From positions 14,341,501 through 14,405,500 of the forward strand of contig NC_046680.1 of assembly GCF_009870125.1 (NCBI RefSeq): a stretch of DNA of 64,000 bases, given 5' to 3'. The notes under the pieces were generated by a model, which worked only from the letters and a program-made list of their open reading frames with translations, searched no databases and was not told the origin of the DNA. Each line of letters opens with the position of its first letter. The stretch's first letter is position 1. The position numbers and the translations under genes were made by a program. Positions 47,400 to 60,435 of this stretch are shown in pieces. Origin of the DNA: Drosophila pseudoobscura. Lineage: Eukaryota > Arthropoda > Insecta > Diptera > Drosophilidae.

Positions 47400-47527
47400 C
47401 ACTGGTCGTTAAATCCACGGTCACACCATTTTAAAAATGGCCGTCAGAGTGTGAAGTGTATACATTTTTTCGTGTTCCGTGTTTTCGCTTAATTTGATAA
47501 TTTATTTAAATGTTTTTGTGAATTTTG
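47400..47527 (+). promoter_or_regulatory. candidate Sema-1b promoter and first exon
   Basis: A Motif 1 core (CGGTCACACC, near 47419-47428) is followed by about 100 bp ending in a strong donor (TTTTG/GTGAGT, intron from 47528). A second possible donor (ACAG/GTGAAT) follows at 48056. Both would make non-coding leader exons of the next + strand gene, Sema-1b. The link is inferred from position only. Confidence 0.4.
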
Positions 47528-50500
47528 GTGAGTTAAAAGGCTTTGCAAATGCCTTTCAAATGCGTGTAGTGAAAAGAAGATACAAATTTAGTGGGAGGAT
47601 GGCTAGGAAAAGTGTTTAAAGCAGGCGATATACAAATCAAACCTAATCCCAACCCCCGCACAGCGTCCCGTCCTGTTCGTACACACCCAGAGAGACGCAA
47701 AGGCATATAAAAGCAACAAACAGGTTTTTATTGTGTACAGACGTGTGTTTTTTCCTCCTCTCTATAATTTATGCGCATGCAACAACAACGCATACACATA
47801 TAAACAAAACCCAACATGAAGCTGAAGCTGAAGCAAGCATAAAAAACAAGTAATACAAGAAAATAAATCGTAGTGGTGTGCATGTGCATGTGTGTGTGTG
47901 CGTGTGTATGCTGTTTCGTGTGTGAGTAAACGCTGTAAACAGCAGCAACAGCAACCAAAGTGGTAAAGTGGTAAAGTCGGTGGCTTGCTCGACTCGCTCC
48001 ACTCGCCTGGCCAAGAAGTGACGCGACGACTCTATGCTACGCTCTTATAGCTACAGGTGAATTGGACTTGTTTTCCGAGGCGCTGTTCTGTGCTTCGCTT
48101 CGAGGCGGTGGCCAGCAATTATGGCAAAGTGTGTGTTTGTGCCTGTGTTTGTGTGTCTAAGCTAAGAACTGTAAAACGAGTTTGATGTCCAAAAAAATCT
48201 AATAAATTAACAGCATAATCAATTTATAGTGCGCCGCAGCGACACATTGACAACTGTAAAACTGTAAAAAGGTGGCCAAGCCAAGCCAACGGTAAAGCAA
48301 CAGCACCCAGTCTCCATCTCTCTCCCCATATCTCCCTCTCTCTCTCTCCAAGTGCGTTGCAAGTCAAGTGTCAAAACCCAAAGTGGAAGTGGAACGCGTC
48401 CCACTTAACCCCACAGTGCAAGCTGTCCAAATTGTTTGCTGTTTGATTAGGAGAGGAGAGAGAAGCGAATGCAAAGAAGAATTGTGACACCACTGGAAAC
48501 TTGGGGCTCCGCTCCCACGTTCCATGTTCCATCGATATTGATTGTTCGTTTGTTCGAACTATGTTTTGTGAATGAAAAACTTGTCGCGCCATATTCGTTC
48601 CGCTCGTTTAACGCCCGTGTTTTTGTACTCCAAATGCTATAATGTGTAAAGTTTTAGCTGAATCATCTACATCTAGCTGCCATCGCATTGGATCGCATTT
48701 GTCGAACAAACTGGTTCTCAACCTCATGATTCATCTCAAAGTTTTGGAAAACATCGGAAGTCCGGTGATAATGCGCCTCGACTCGACTCGCCTCGCTAGT
48801 TCTTTATATACTCGTATTTCGATAAGTGGAAATCGAGGAAAAGTCAGTGCAACGAACCAACAATAGCCGCGATAAGAAAACAACGGCAGTACAAATATTA
48901 TATTCAAGTAAAGTATGTACATAATTCCACAATTGATTGTTAACCAGTGTATGCATTATGCATTACATCAGAGACAAGAGTCCAAAAGCTACAGCCAGAC
49001 AGCTAGCCAGCTTGACTCCATAAGGCAACATCCACTTGAGTCCACTCGAGTCCACCTGTTGCCACTTGTTTCGTCTTAATGAAAACGCCCACGGACCTGC
49101 GACTTGCTACTAGACCGAAACTGGTTGCTTGTTTCTCGAGTGCCAGTGTGGAGCTCACGTTTGTCGTTCGTCGTTTGTCTGCTGTGGGCGATGGCTGTAC
49201 GCTATACGCCATATCTAATAATTACACGCTAAAATCAATTTCCCATTGATCACGTACGAGTACGAGTATTCTGTAAAAAGACAGTTTCAGAGTTTGTTTT
49301 TTTACTGTATATAGTTTGCTGCTCTCGTACTTTCCACACGTACCTTCCCACACACGCAGACTCAGACGACACCCCGGGAAGAGATAGTTGCAGCCCAGAC
49401 AGAGGCATACAGAGAATCATCACAAACAAATGTCAAACGTGACACACTTTTCACCATTATCTTGATGGAAGAAGCTGTTATCTCTTCCCTAACCATCGTC
49501 TATTCAAAACTGCTGCTTATCAGTCGAGAGAGACCTGGCGCAGGCACACAAATACTACTCGTATATTTGTATGTACATACTCATATACGAAACCCGATCT
49601 CGAATTCGAGTTCCAGTAATTAATGCCAGACTGCCAGACGACCAGTTGGGCCATAATTGTATTTGTATTTGTATTTTTATGGGCCGCCAGAAGCGGAACG
49701 GACTTCCTGGCATTGAACCGAATGCGGCTTTTGAAATATGAGAACCCCCAAACTAAAAAACAAAAAATAAAATGATAAACTACGAAAATATGACCATTTT
49801 TGACTAAACCGCAGCTGGGATACCCTTGTAATTAAGCTCATGTTCATAAGATATACCCTTATAAAGAGCATTTCAGACTCTGTCAAGTAGGCCTCTTAAT
49901 GATTAGCCGTATATAACACGGAACTGCCATAGTACCATCATAGTTGTATAGCAGGTTTCGGTGATAAATCCTCCTTGAAGATAATCATATGTAGAGCCGT
50001 AAAGTTCTTCCAAATATGAAACCAAGTGAAGCTACCAGATCGTATAGGTGACATCCAAAACGATCCAAGCAACTGGCATTGCCGGAAAACAGCCAAAACT
50101 TGAGTGGAAGCCATACGACTGATCGAATCGAGTGCTCTCTGAAGTTTGAGCATAACGATTATACGTTTTATTTCTTGTCTGATTTATTTCTGCCAAATGT
50201 CTTTTAGCTGGAGAGAGTACACTCCCGGGGCCGGGCAGTCCCATTCGCTTTTGACCACCAACAGATCGTGGATTTCTCTCTCACCTCTCACTAAGCCACA
50301 GAGCTGAATGATAAATTGACCAGCTCAAGAGGGTATTCAAATGTAATTTATAATGTTTATCATGCACTTTTATGGTGTGTTTTGTACGTGTTCTAAAGGC
50401 CAACGATGCGAGGCAAAGGCAACAGCCAACCCCCATAATTCGAAGACATTAAGCGACGGTGGCCCAGAGATGGGCCAAGAGTCGCGGCGGGTCACTTGAC

Positions 50501-51867
50501 CTGTGACTGAGTGGCGGTGGCTGAGCCGTGAAAAGCCTTCGCTTGGGAAAGACGATACCAAGACGAAGACCCGTCCGTCCATTTACCAAAACACGAAACA
50601 ACAAGTAGTTGTTGCTGCCGGTGCTGCTGCTGCTGGTGGTGGTGGTGGTGGCGACCTTCAATTGGCCAATAAAGCAATTTATCGAAGATCTGTCAGGTAA
50701 AAGTTGTCCAACTGTAACCGACCCGGACCGCCGATGGGTGCGTGAGAAACTATAACATTCGTTCGTGTTCATCTAAATGGTGAAAAGATAACCTGAAGAC
50801 ACACATGTGCAAATGGAAGTGGAAATTACGTGTGTGTGTGAATGAGAAAAACACACCTATACTATCCCGTGGATGTTCGGTGTTCGTCACAGAGGAGGGA
50901 AGAGCCAGGGGGGAATGTACGTGGCACGTCCTGTAGATGCCATCATTGTAACGCCGGTGAGCGCTGATTAGAAGGGAAATTGGCGGAAAATACCGAACGT
51001 GATTCCCCACAAAACCCAGTGGTTTTCCTTGCTGTGAGTCATAGGGAAAGACGGCACAGCACAGCACAGCCAGACAGCCAGGAGCAGGAGAGACCAGACA
51101 CGATATATTTCGATTCGTACGTAGTTTTGTACCTACAAGCAGAGCAGTGCTGCTCAAACTGCTACGCGGCAGTGGCTCTCAGAGCGGCTATGTGTGGCAG
51201 GCGGCGGCTTTCTTTGTTTGCTGTTTGCATTTTCGTGTTCAGTGTTTGCCCAGGCCATCCCACGCGCGGTTCGTGGTTCGTAACAAAAATAAGGGAAAAA
51301 CAGCGAAAAGAAAGTGTGCAGAATTCACAAGAAGCCGACAATAAAATACGAAACAAGTTTTTGCGTATATAATCGTTATATAAGCTCACACATATACTCG
51401 TATAATTATCTGTTTCGGTAATGAAATGAGATTAAAAAAAATAGTGAAATCAAATTTGGAATTAACCAATTTATGCGTAAAGCGTCAATTTGATCAAAGT
51501 ATCTTGATTTGATGCTTTTAAAACAGAATAAGGCTTTAATATATTAGTTTCGGATGAAGTTCAAGTTCACTTCAAGAGTTAAAAAAATAAATATTGAATG
51601 TAAATTTGTTTCCAGAGGTAAAATCTAAATGAATTTTACTCGAAGATAGGCTGACTATCTGTCCTAAAAATGAATATTTAATTGAATGCTAATATTTGGT
51701 GTAATTTGGTTGAATATTTCCAACAAACACACAACTGATTTTACCATCTGCGGAGATATCTGCGGCCAATCTTTGTCACTGCCTTCCGTTCCGGTTGATG
51801 AAGTCTTGCGGCCAAGTATTCCAATTATTTCTAACACACTTTCCTTCCATCTCCATCGCTATTGCAG
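47528..51867. other. putative first intron of Sema-1b
   Basis: Non-coding by eye on both strands. It has TG-rich simple repeats around 47876-47915 and a GCTGCTGGTGGTGG run at 50622-50650. No reading frame here has a recognisable domain. Confidence 0.45.
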
Positions 51868-54800
51868 ATTTTCCATTGCGTTTTCCTTTTGCGTCGCCAG
51901 CTAATTGCATTAAAATAAAACCAACAACCACGTTGTTGTTTGGTGTAAATTATTGTGTTGTCGTTGTCATCGGACAGCAGCGGACAACACCACCACAGCA
52001 CAGCGCAGCACATCACACCGCACGAGAGAGTACTTGTTGCAAATTACAAGCCATGCCAGCAGCTGCAACAACTACAACAACAGCAATCACAGCAGCAACT
52101 ATCAGCGACAATGGCAGACATCAGAATGAGAAACGTCAGTGATTAAAACCAGTCAGCGAGGCCAGGCCCCAGCCAGGCGGCCAGTTTTTCCGTGCCAGCC
52201 CCATTGGCACCACTCCAGCAACAGCAGAGCAGCAACAGCAGCGGCAGCAGCAGCACCACCCCAGACCAAGCTTCGAGCGAGTGGCCGGCACAAGACGCTG
52301 CTGAATCATCAGAATAGCAACAAAAACGACCAGCGATCGAGCCAAACCCCTAGGTTCTCTGTAGTACGAGTAGTTGCTTGCTCAAGTGCGATCAGAGCAG
52401 ACATCCAATTGAGCTCAAAAGAGGGCGGATAGACATCAGCCTTTGGCTTTGGCTTTAGCATCAGCTTCAGCTTCAAGAGACCTTCAGCGTTCGTCGTCGT
52501 CATCGTCAACAACAATGCTAATTACTGGACACAGCCGTGGCAGCAGACGCCCTGGCACTGGGACTGCGACTGCGACTGGGAGTGGGCTGCTCATCATCTG
52601 CTGCCTCGGCCTGACGACTGTGGCCGCCTGGATGCCCGATGTGCGACCCGATTTGCAAACAAGTATGTGTATGCCCCATGGCCTAATCCCCAATCTAATA
52701 ATTATTTGTTTATTTGTGTCATTTGTTGGCGGCTTTTCGTTGTATTTGTTTTGCACTTCTGCTCTTGTTGCTGGTGCTGGCTGTTTATCAATGACAAGCA
52801 GCTGCCTTGCCTCGCGCTATGTCTCTGCTGTGTTTTGTGATTTTCCAAGCTGCTTATCGTGCTCAATTTTTCGCAATGCTTGCAACAAATGAGCGTTTCC
52901 TCTGAAGCAAAAGCCCAACATGCCGAACAGCGCTGCAACAAAAAACGATTCTAAAGAAATTATGTGGTGTCTGGGAGGAAGCCGAGTTTCCAATAAACAC
53001 ATTTAATTTAACCATGCATACGAGCATGTATAATTAAGGCCTTTATCGTTAACCTTTCATCTCTGCTGAAATGGCATTTACCAACCAATCTGGTCGTGTT
53101 TCTTTCTTTCTATCTCTTGCAGAACAAGATAAAATCTTGGCCCATTTTATTGGCAACTCGACGGACTATTTCAAGATCTTGGACCACAACGATGAAAGCG
53201 TTTTGGTTGGTGCCAAGTAAGTACATTGCTATTCCCTTAACCTATCTACCAGACTTTCGTGCGCTGGCAGGCAATAAAGAATTTTAGAATTCCTCCCCTC
53301 TCCTACCTGGCACGAGGTAATAGCCTTAAATATTTATAAAACGAAATAAAATCAAAGTTCGATTCGCGGAATAATTAATGCGCCATTTGAAAAAGATAGG
53401 GGAAAAACCAACGCCCCTGCCCATCCCTTTTTTGTTAGCTGTTTTTCTGCTGTTTAGGTGTGTGGTTTTCGTTTAGCGTCAAGTGCAAATGTAGCATTTA
53501 TCAGCCTCATTTTCCTGGAACCCCTAGATATATGGCCTGGACCAGACGCCAGACCCCAGACCCCAGACCCCAGCCGCGATGCGGCCATGCAACTTGGTTT
53601 GGTTTTGCTCATGAAATCACACATAAAAGTATTCATCATGTACGCCGAACCAGACGAACCGCATTTTATCACGCTGCCGGGCCATACATAGCGCGCCTGC
53701 CATATATTTATGGCAAGAAATATATAATTATAATAATACAATACAATAATCCATAAATAATTTGCATATGCAACGTTTACCGCGGATCTGAGTAGCAAAT
53801 GCTAAATGGACCGATAAATTGAAACTATCTTTCACCAGAGCAAGATCTCGATCATTTTCCGCCACTCTGGCAGACTCTGTGGGGCCATAAAGCAACAAAC
53901 AGATGCCTCGTCAGCGGCAGAGGCAGCAATAATTAGCCAAACAAGCGAACAGAATTATATAATTGTATACAAGTTCTAATTATTTGCTCAAAAAGAACCT
54001 TGAAATGTATGACTGTCGGTACGAGAGTGCGCCTCATTTTGGTCTCTCCTCGTAGCTGCGGCTTCCAATTAGCAGTCCAGGCAGGCACACGCATACGCAC
54101 ACGGCCACGCCATAAGCGAATTAATTCCAGACATTTTTGCACTAATTCAATTGTTGTTTCGCTTGTGCAGGGACGTCATCTATAATGTCAGCCTGCATGG
54201 ACTGAGGGAGATCAGCCGTTTGGAATGGCACAGCACGGATGCGGACAGGGAGCTGTGCGCCCTGAAGGGCAAGCACGAATGGGACTGCCATAATTACTTG
54301 CGTGTCTTTGCAAAGCGGACCGATGGCCAGGTGCTGCTCTGTGGCACCAATTCGTATAAGCCGCGCTGTCGTCACTACGCCCAGGTTGAGACTGCGGCCG
54401 AGGATGCTCCCGCCTCCGGCCACAGCATTGGCATGCACTATGAGATCACCAGAGATGTCGAGGCCCAAGGCTTGTGCCCCTACAGTCCTGCCCACAATAG
54501 CACCTATGCCTTTGCCGATGGCCAGCTGTACAGTGCCACGGTGGCGGACTTCTCCGGCGGAGATCCCCTGATCTACCGCGAGAACCTTCGCACCGAGCAA
54601 TACGATCTCAAGCAACTCAATCAGCCGGACTTTGTGGGCACCATCGAGCGGAAGGGCTTCGTGCTGTTCTTCTTCCGGGAACTCTCGATGGAGTTTATGA
54701 ACTTTGGCAAGGCCGTCTACTCGCGGGTGGCACGCGTCTGCAAGAACGATCGTGGAGGACCCTACAACCATGGCAAGAGCTGGACCTCGTTCCTGAAGGC

Positions 54801-56440
54801 CCGTCTCAACTGCTCGGTGCCTGGGGACTTTCCCTTCTACTTTGATGAAATCCGTAAGTCCAAAAATTGCTTTTAGTGGCAAAATTCCATTCTCATTCGT
54901 TTTATTTCTCATCTGCAGAGGCCATTAGTCCGATTGTGGAGCGTGGAGCGGATTCCCTGGTGTATGCAGTCTTCACCACCTCGGTAAACGCCATTCCCGG
55001 TTCGGCAGTGTGTGCCTTTAACGTGGACGATATACTGGCGGCCTTTGATGGGGATTTCAAGTCGCAGAAGGATTCACAGTCCCATTGGCTGCCGGTGGAG
55101 AGGGAGGCGGTGCCCAAGCCGCGTCCCGGCCAGTGCGTGGATGACTCCCGCACCCTGACCAGCATCGCGGTGAACTTTGTCAAGAATCATCCGCTGATGG
55201 AGAAGGCCGTGCCGGCAGTGCACAGGCGTCCCCTGCTGACCAAAGTGAATCTGCACCACCGTCTAACGGCCATTGCAGTGGATCCTCAGATCAAGGCCCT
55301 CAACGGTGCTACCTACGACGTGATCTACAGTGGCACGGACGATGGCAAGGTGACCAAGTTCATCAACATTCTGAGCACGCACCCGAACTCTACTGTGGAT
55401 CGCCTGAAGACAGTCGTCATATCGGAAATGCAAGTGCTGCCATTGGGAACGCCCATACGGGAGCTTGTGATCTCCTCCAAGAAGAACGCCCTGGTTGTGG
55501 TGAGCGACGGAAGCCTGGTCAGTGTCCCTCTGCATCATTGTACGCTCATTGTCGACTGCGCCGGCTGTCTGAGCCTCCAGGATCCCATTTGTGCCTGGGA
55601 TCTGCAGACGCACGAGTGCAAGAATCTTGCCACCAGTCAGCACAAGTTTGGCACAAAGACGTACCTGCAGAGCCTGAACACCACCAGGAAGGCGGCGGCC
55701 TCCCTCTGCCCCAATATGCCCCGTGATGGCACAGGCGCTGAAACTGTCAGCTTTGTTACCATGGCTCCAGCACCAACGGAGGAGCAGAAGCTGCTGTATT
55801 CCAATGTAGGCGCCTCGCCGGGCAGCCAGCCCAGCTTAGAACAGCAGCCAACTGGTGGCGACGACTTTGGGATGAATAAGATTACCCTGACCTCAATGGA
55901 CCCCGAGGAGGTTATGATTAATCTGAACGGTAGGTTGCCCTCTTTTTTTTTATTGATGATGCTTGATCTAACAAATATTTAATCCTGCCAAATAGATCCA
56001 CAGAAATCGATAGCCAGCGTGGACGAAATTAAGCAAGCGTCCAGTCCAGGCACCATGCTTCTCTTGTTTGTCGTTTTCATCACCTTCTTTGTGGGCGGAT
56101 GCGTGGGCATTGTGTGTGTGAAAGCGAAGAACCGCCTGGATGGTCAAATGGACGACAGCCACCACAATCACTTTGGCAAGCCTATGTAAGTGGCACATTT
56201 CTCTTTAGCTGAGAGCTATTTTCACGTTAATTTATTTTCAGACAATTTAAAAACCAGAATACCGGCAAGGACATCAATCTGCTAATGGGTTCCAATCCCT
56301 ATGTCACCACACAGAAAACGCCGAATTTGGATCTTGAAAAGGATCGCAGTCATGAGTGCAAAAACTCCACAGAACATTTGGAAAAGGAGCTGCCCTGCAA
56401 GACGTCCACGCTGACGAAAGTGAAACGCACTTACATTTAA
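51868..56440 (+). CDS. Sema1b: Semaphorin 1b, class 1 transmembrane semaphorin
   Basis: Six coding exons, join(52515..52662,53123..53216,54171..54853,54919..55929,55996..56185,56242..56440), give 774 aa. A leader part of the first exon probably starts after the acceptor at 51867. A signal peptide (GLLIICCLGLTTVAA) lies at about 33-47. The sema domain spans about 70-510 and includes YFKILDHNDESVLVGA, CHNYLRVF and the conserved cysteines. A PSI module at about 515-565 has DCAGC and DPICAWD. There is no Ig domain. The membrane helix (about 667-690) is followed by a tail of about 85 residues ending TLTKVKRTYI. Sema-PSI-TM without Ig is class 1. Similarity to Sema-1a and the length (about 770) point to Sema-1b, a neuronal guidance and plexin A ligand. 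The coding start is the ATG at 52515. Confidence 0.93.
53217..54170 (+). other. intron 2 of Sema-1b
   Basis: A 954-bp intron. It carries a (CCAGACC)n short tandem repeat at 53548-53572 and no nested gene that I can see. Confidence 0.7.
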
Positions 56441-58340
56441 TGTGGAAGAAGCAGCAGTAGCAGATCCCTCTGCAAAATTAGTCGAATTTCTCTATATATT
56501 CTATAACATATTTTCGTTGTTTATGTTGCTCTGTTAGTTGTACGAGTAGTAACCCCCCCACCACATCCCTCGAACGGAACAGACAACAGCTTCGGGGATG
56601 CGTTTGAAACGCGTCTCAAGAGTACGGCGCAGAAGCTGTTGCACCATTTTTTATATGTTAGCGTCCCTAATATAATTTAATTGTATGTATTAATTGTTTA
56701 AGTTAAGGTTATTTGGCAAAATTTAGTTAAATTTATTGACAACAAATTTCGCGGGCTGCCTTAGCGCGGGCCCAAGCAATCCGCATTCCCTTCACGCCGA
56801 CTTTTTCTGTCCAAGCTGGAATGCTTGCGCCTCGGGCTAAACGAGTAGCAGCCCCGACATGTCGGGCCCCTTATGTGTATTCTATATGTATATTCTGTAA
56901 GTGCAAATATTAGAGCTGTACAAATCTACACACATACATATCATAGTACCCAATCAGCATGTGGCCGAGAGAGACCCCCAGAGAATCCCAACCCGCAGCT
57001 CGAATAATTTCTCGAAATTCAAACGAATATTCTGCAAGTATTTTGTTAGACTGAATGTTTATTTTTTTCTGTATAATTGTGTGTTTTTGTGGAGAACTAA
57101 CATGCGAGTGCGATTGCGAATGCGAACGATATAGACCGGGAAGGTCTATGCTTTGTGGCTAACAAAAGCGTAAAAATTGTATCTAACTTAAGCTCAATAA
57201 GGAATTGAAAATTTAAATGTATTTTTTATAGTACGAACTAGGCTAAGCTACGAACAAAACTTCTATGAGGCTGTTTGATATGAACTGAGTGCACAGCCCC
57301 ATCATCATTATTATGTTCATCATGATGATTAAAATACGCACAAAAATACAAAAACGAAAAAAAAAAACCAATAAAATGTAATCTGATGAAACAGCAAGCC
57401 TTATAAGTAACATACAATCGTGTCGATTATAGGCCTTAAATATAAAGAAGATTCTGGCAAAGAAAAGTTTGCCAGAATAAATCAGCATTTTAATATTTTT
57501 AGTATGTCTACGTTTTAAGCTGTTGTCCGTCCCACTGAAGATTTTACATAAAACATGTACAATGGCAATTCTATTTTATAAAGTGTAAAATCCAATTTTC
57601 GTAAAAATAATATATATATTTTTATATGCATGTGTACATCTAAGCATAAGTAATCCATAAACGGAAAACATGAAAAAAGCTTCACATAAAATATTTTTAA
57701 AACCTGAAAAAAGGAACATAATCGTAAAGAAAAAAATTCTCATATTGTGATAGATTTTATTGAAATTTTATAATGATGAAATGCGATGCCTTTTTGGTTG
57801 AAAAACGATGATAGAGTCTGATTGCATGCATGATAATATACATACCTGTAGGCCAGGATCTTCCGATTGGAGGATCAGATCACAAGATGGAAGCAATTCC
57901 ACGATGGGAATTCAAAAGATTTTTATTATTGTGTGTGTCTTGTATTTTGTATATTGTTGTATACACCCGGAAAGCAATTCGAAAAATTTAATAAAGTCGT
58001 CATTTTTTCAAACACTGCGATTCATTTTTAGGGATCCCTTAAAATTTGTTTTTATATGTGGCACTAAATCCATACAGTACTTTCCAGATCGGCCGCTGTA
58101 TAGCGAAAATAAGGCGTTCGTATTCCGTATAGAGGAATCCTTATATTGGGCTTTATTTTCAAAATAATTTATATATTCCAAATAACCATGAGCCAGTCAA
58201 TCCGGCATGATGGCTACTAATCTGCCCATTTGTTACAGTAAATGAAAAATATGCATTTTTCCAAAGAGCACAGTCATTTTTAATCGAGTTGAGTGTACAA
58301 TTAAAGGTTGCCTTTTAACGAGAAGGTTTTTAAACTTCTC
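56441..58340 (+). other. long 3' UTR of Sema-1b and flank
   Basis: AT-rich DNA after the stop codon. Possible poly(A) signals lie near 57369 (caataaaatg) and 57474 (gaataaatca). No open frame is protein-like until the transposon remnant begins. The GC-rich patch at 56748-56870 stands out from its surroundings. Confidence 0.5.
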
Positions 58341-59036
58341 TCATTCCTAAACCCTGAAGACATATTCAATGGCCAATTTGCATGACCTGTATAAAAGATT
58401 TCCTCAACTTATTAAAGATCCCCAGGGAATCGATAGTGAATTTGTCCTCTTAAAAAATGATGAGGTTCTTTAGTTTATTAAAAACACAAATGTCCTGGCC
58501 ATTTCTGGTATACATTAGGACAAATAAAAGATTTCAACAATGAATTAAAATATGCACAAGTACTGCTTATATTGCCAGTTTCGAATGCATCATGTGAAAG
58601 ATTTTTCTCCGAAGTGAACTTAATAAAAACAAATACAAGAAATAGATTTAAGAATATAAGTGTTTCAAATCTTTTATATGCGAGACAAGGTCTAGGGAAG
58701 AACAACGGTGTCGAGAATTTTGAACTGAACACTGAAATGCTCTTAAAAAATCCCAACGACATCGTTAGTGACGATAATGATGTTAGTGATTAGTATTAAG
58801 ACTTAAGATTATTAAATGAAATGAATTAAACAATTATTTCGAATAGGCCAATCAAGTAGGAAATAGATTCACCAATCGTATAAAATTTTTTGGGCATGGC
58901 TAAATGTTCTATATAGCTAGTTATATTCCACGGAATATCAAAAACGAGGAATATGTATAATAGAACTTGAATTCGTCAGTATATTTACGGTATATTTTGA
59001 AAATGAGGCGGTATGTTTCGGTATATTTCTGAGGGT
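58340..59036 (+). mobile_element. hAT-family transposon remnant, 3' end
   Basis: Broken reading frames give the C-terminal part of a hAT transposase. 58371-58473 reads MANLHDLYKRFPQLIKDP... and stops. 58572-58793 reads PVSNASCERFFSEVNLIKTNTR, the hAT C-terminal dimerisation signature. After a stop at 58792 the DNA runs into the inverted-repeat sequence shared with copies A-D (in reverse), ending GGTATATTTCTGAGGGTC at 59036. The 5' part of the element is missing or unrecognisable, and the frames are broken, so it cannot make a transposase. It lies 110 bp upstream of the P32 gene. Confidence 0.78.
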
Positions 59037-59146
59037 CGCACGGTATATTTGATGGATAAATCCGCGGTCACACTGATCAATACCGTCTACAGCACATTTT
59101 CTAGAATTTTGACAAAAAGGAAATCCTACAATAATTATATAACAAA
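59037..59146 (+). promoter_or_regulatory. promoter of the P32/C1QBP gene
   Basis: A Motif 1 core (CGGTCACACTG at about 59065-59075) lies about 75 bp ahead of the start codon. There is no TATA box. The transposon end directly upstream brings a second Motif 1-like sequence (gagggtcgcac). Confidence 0.65.
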
Positions 59147-60111
59147 ATGAACAACCTGAGGATAGCCACACTACGATTCTCCAGCCTGGCCACCAAGGCT
59201 ACTGGATCTCTGGGAAAACGCGACTTCACTCGGAGTCTGTGGCACATGACAAAGAAGCCGGCGACAGGAGCATCCAATGATCATGTAACCGTATTGAATG
59301 TCCACAAACCCAGCATTAGTTGCACCTGTGGCTGCAATGTACACACCAAAGGTAGACTTTCATTGAAGAAAAACCGATAGTGAGGGAAACATGCCGCATG
59401 TTACATAACCTCAAACACGAGATGATGAAATGTGAGGCAAACCATAATTAATTTATCTTTCGATAGCTGAAAAGGAACTGGTGGAGTGCCTCGCCGAGGA
59501 GATCGTGGCCGAGCGCAAAGTGCAGAAGGGCAAGGCTGTTTCCAGCACCCTGGATGGATTCAATGTGAAGATTGTGGGCGGCGATGTGGAGCTCATCAAG
59601 GAGACCGACAAGGAGAAGGTCGTGGTTAGCTTCAACGTGAACCATACGGTTGACACCGAGGAGGAGCCGGAGGTCAATCCCAATGCCGACAAGCCGGAGC
59701 TGGGAGAAATGAGGAGCAAACCCCAGTTTGAGGTCGATATTATTAAGAGCGGGACCACGCTCTCGTTCACATGTTCCTACCTTCAGGGCGAGGCCCAGGA
59801 GGGTGAGTACAGTAAGTATACGTAATTTACTATAGTTTGAATCTATAATTGATTGGCTCTCCTTTGCAGATGACGTTTTCTCCATTGACGAAATGTCCAT
59901 CTTTGAGGGCGAATGGAACGACAAAGTCTATGCCGTGGCTGGCGATGTTTTGGACGGCTATTTATATGATTTGCTCTTAAACTACCTGGAAGAGAAGGGC
60001 ATAAGCCAAGAGTTCGCAGAGAAGCTGTCCGACCTGGCCACTGCCCATGAACACACCTCCTATATAGGATTGCTGGAGAAGCTCTCCAAATTCACGGCGG
60101 GTGGCAAGTAA
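59147..60111 (+). CDS. P32: C1QBP/P32 (Mam33) mitochondrial matrix protein
   Basis: Three exons, join(59147..59351,59467..59811,59870..60111), 263 aa. The first 60-70 residues are rich in Arg/Ser/Thr and fit a mitochondrial targeting peptide. The rest is the Mam33 fold: ELVECLAEEIVAERK at its start, an acidic loop (DTEEEPEVNPNAD), FTCSYLQG, then VFSIDEMSIFEGEWND and the C-terminal ATAHEHTSYIGLLEKLSKF helix. P32 forms a doughnut-shaped acidic trimer in the matrix and supports mitochondrial translation. The fly protein also influences histone chaperoning and presynaptic calcium. Exon 2 ends in two donors nine bases apart (59802 and 59811), both in phase 1. I chose the second, which preserves GEYNDVF. 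I believe the melanogaster gene is CG6459. Confidence 0.92.
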
Positions 60112-60435
60112 ATGCCTGGATTGCATTTTTCCCCGCCTAATCGTAAAGCAGAAAGTTGTTTAGATTTATAAGTTCTATCGTCTGCTGCCCCTGTTCATAG
60201 CTAAACACATTTTTTATCATGCGTGTTTGTAGTTGCATTGCGGCATTTGTCCTAGTTAATAAGTTCAAAACATTTATTCACCTTTAGTGTCGTGCGGGCA
60301 AAGCTCTTCCCAATCTGTACCATTCGTGGCAATTGCTTAATGCTCGACTTCATGAAATACAGCAAGAGTATATAGTTTAGTTTTCAATCAATTGTTTATT
60401 TTTCCAATAGGATTTTCCACTTTCACGGTTGTCAG
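60112..60435. other. 3' flanks of P32 and the small peptide gene
   Basis: Non-coding. A minus-strand poly(A) signal (AATAAA, 60401-60396) lies 35 bp after the peptide gene stop. The P32 3' UTR overlaps this space. Confidence 0.6.

Noticed and set aside
56740-56870. GC-rich patch in the Sema-1b 3' UTR as a tRNA or other structured RNA
   Set aside because: No A and B box spacing, no cloverleaf, no terminal pairing.
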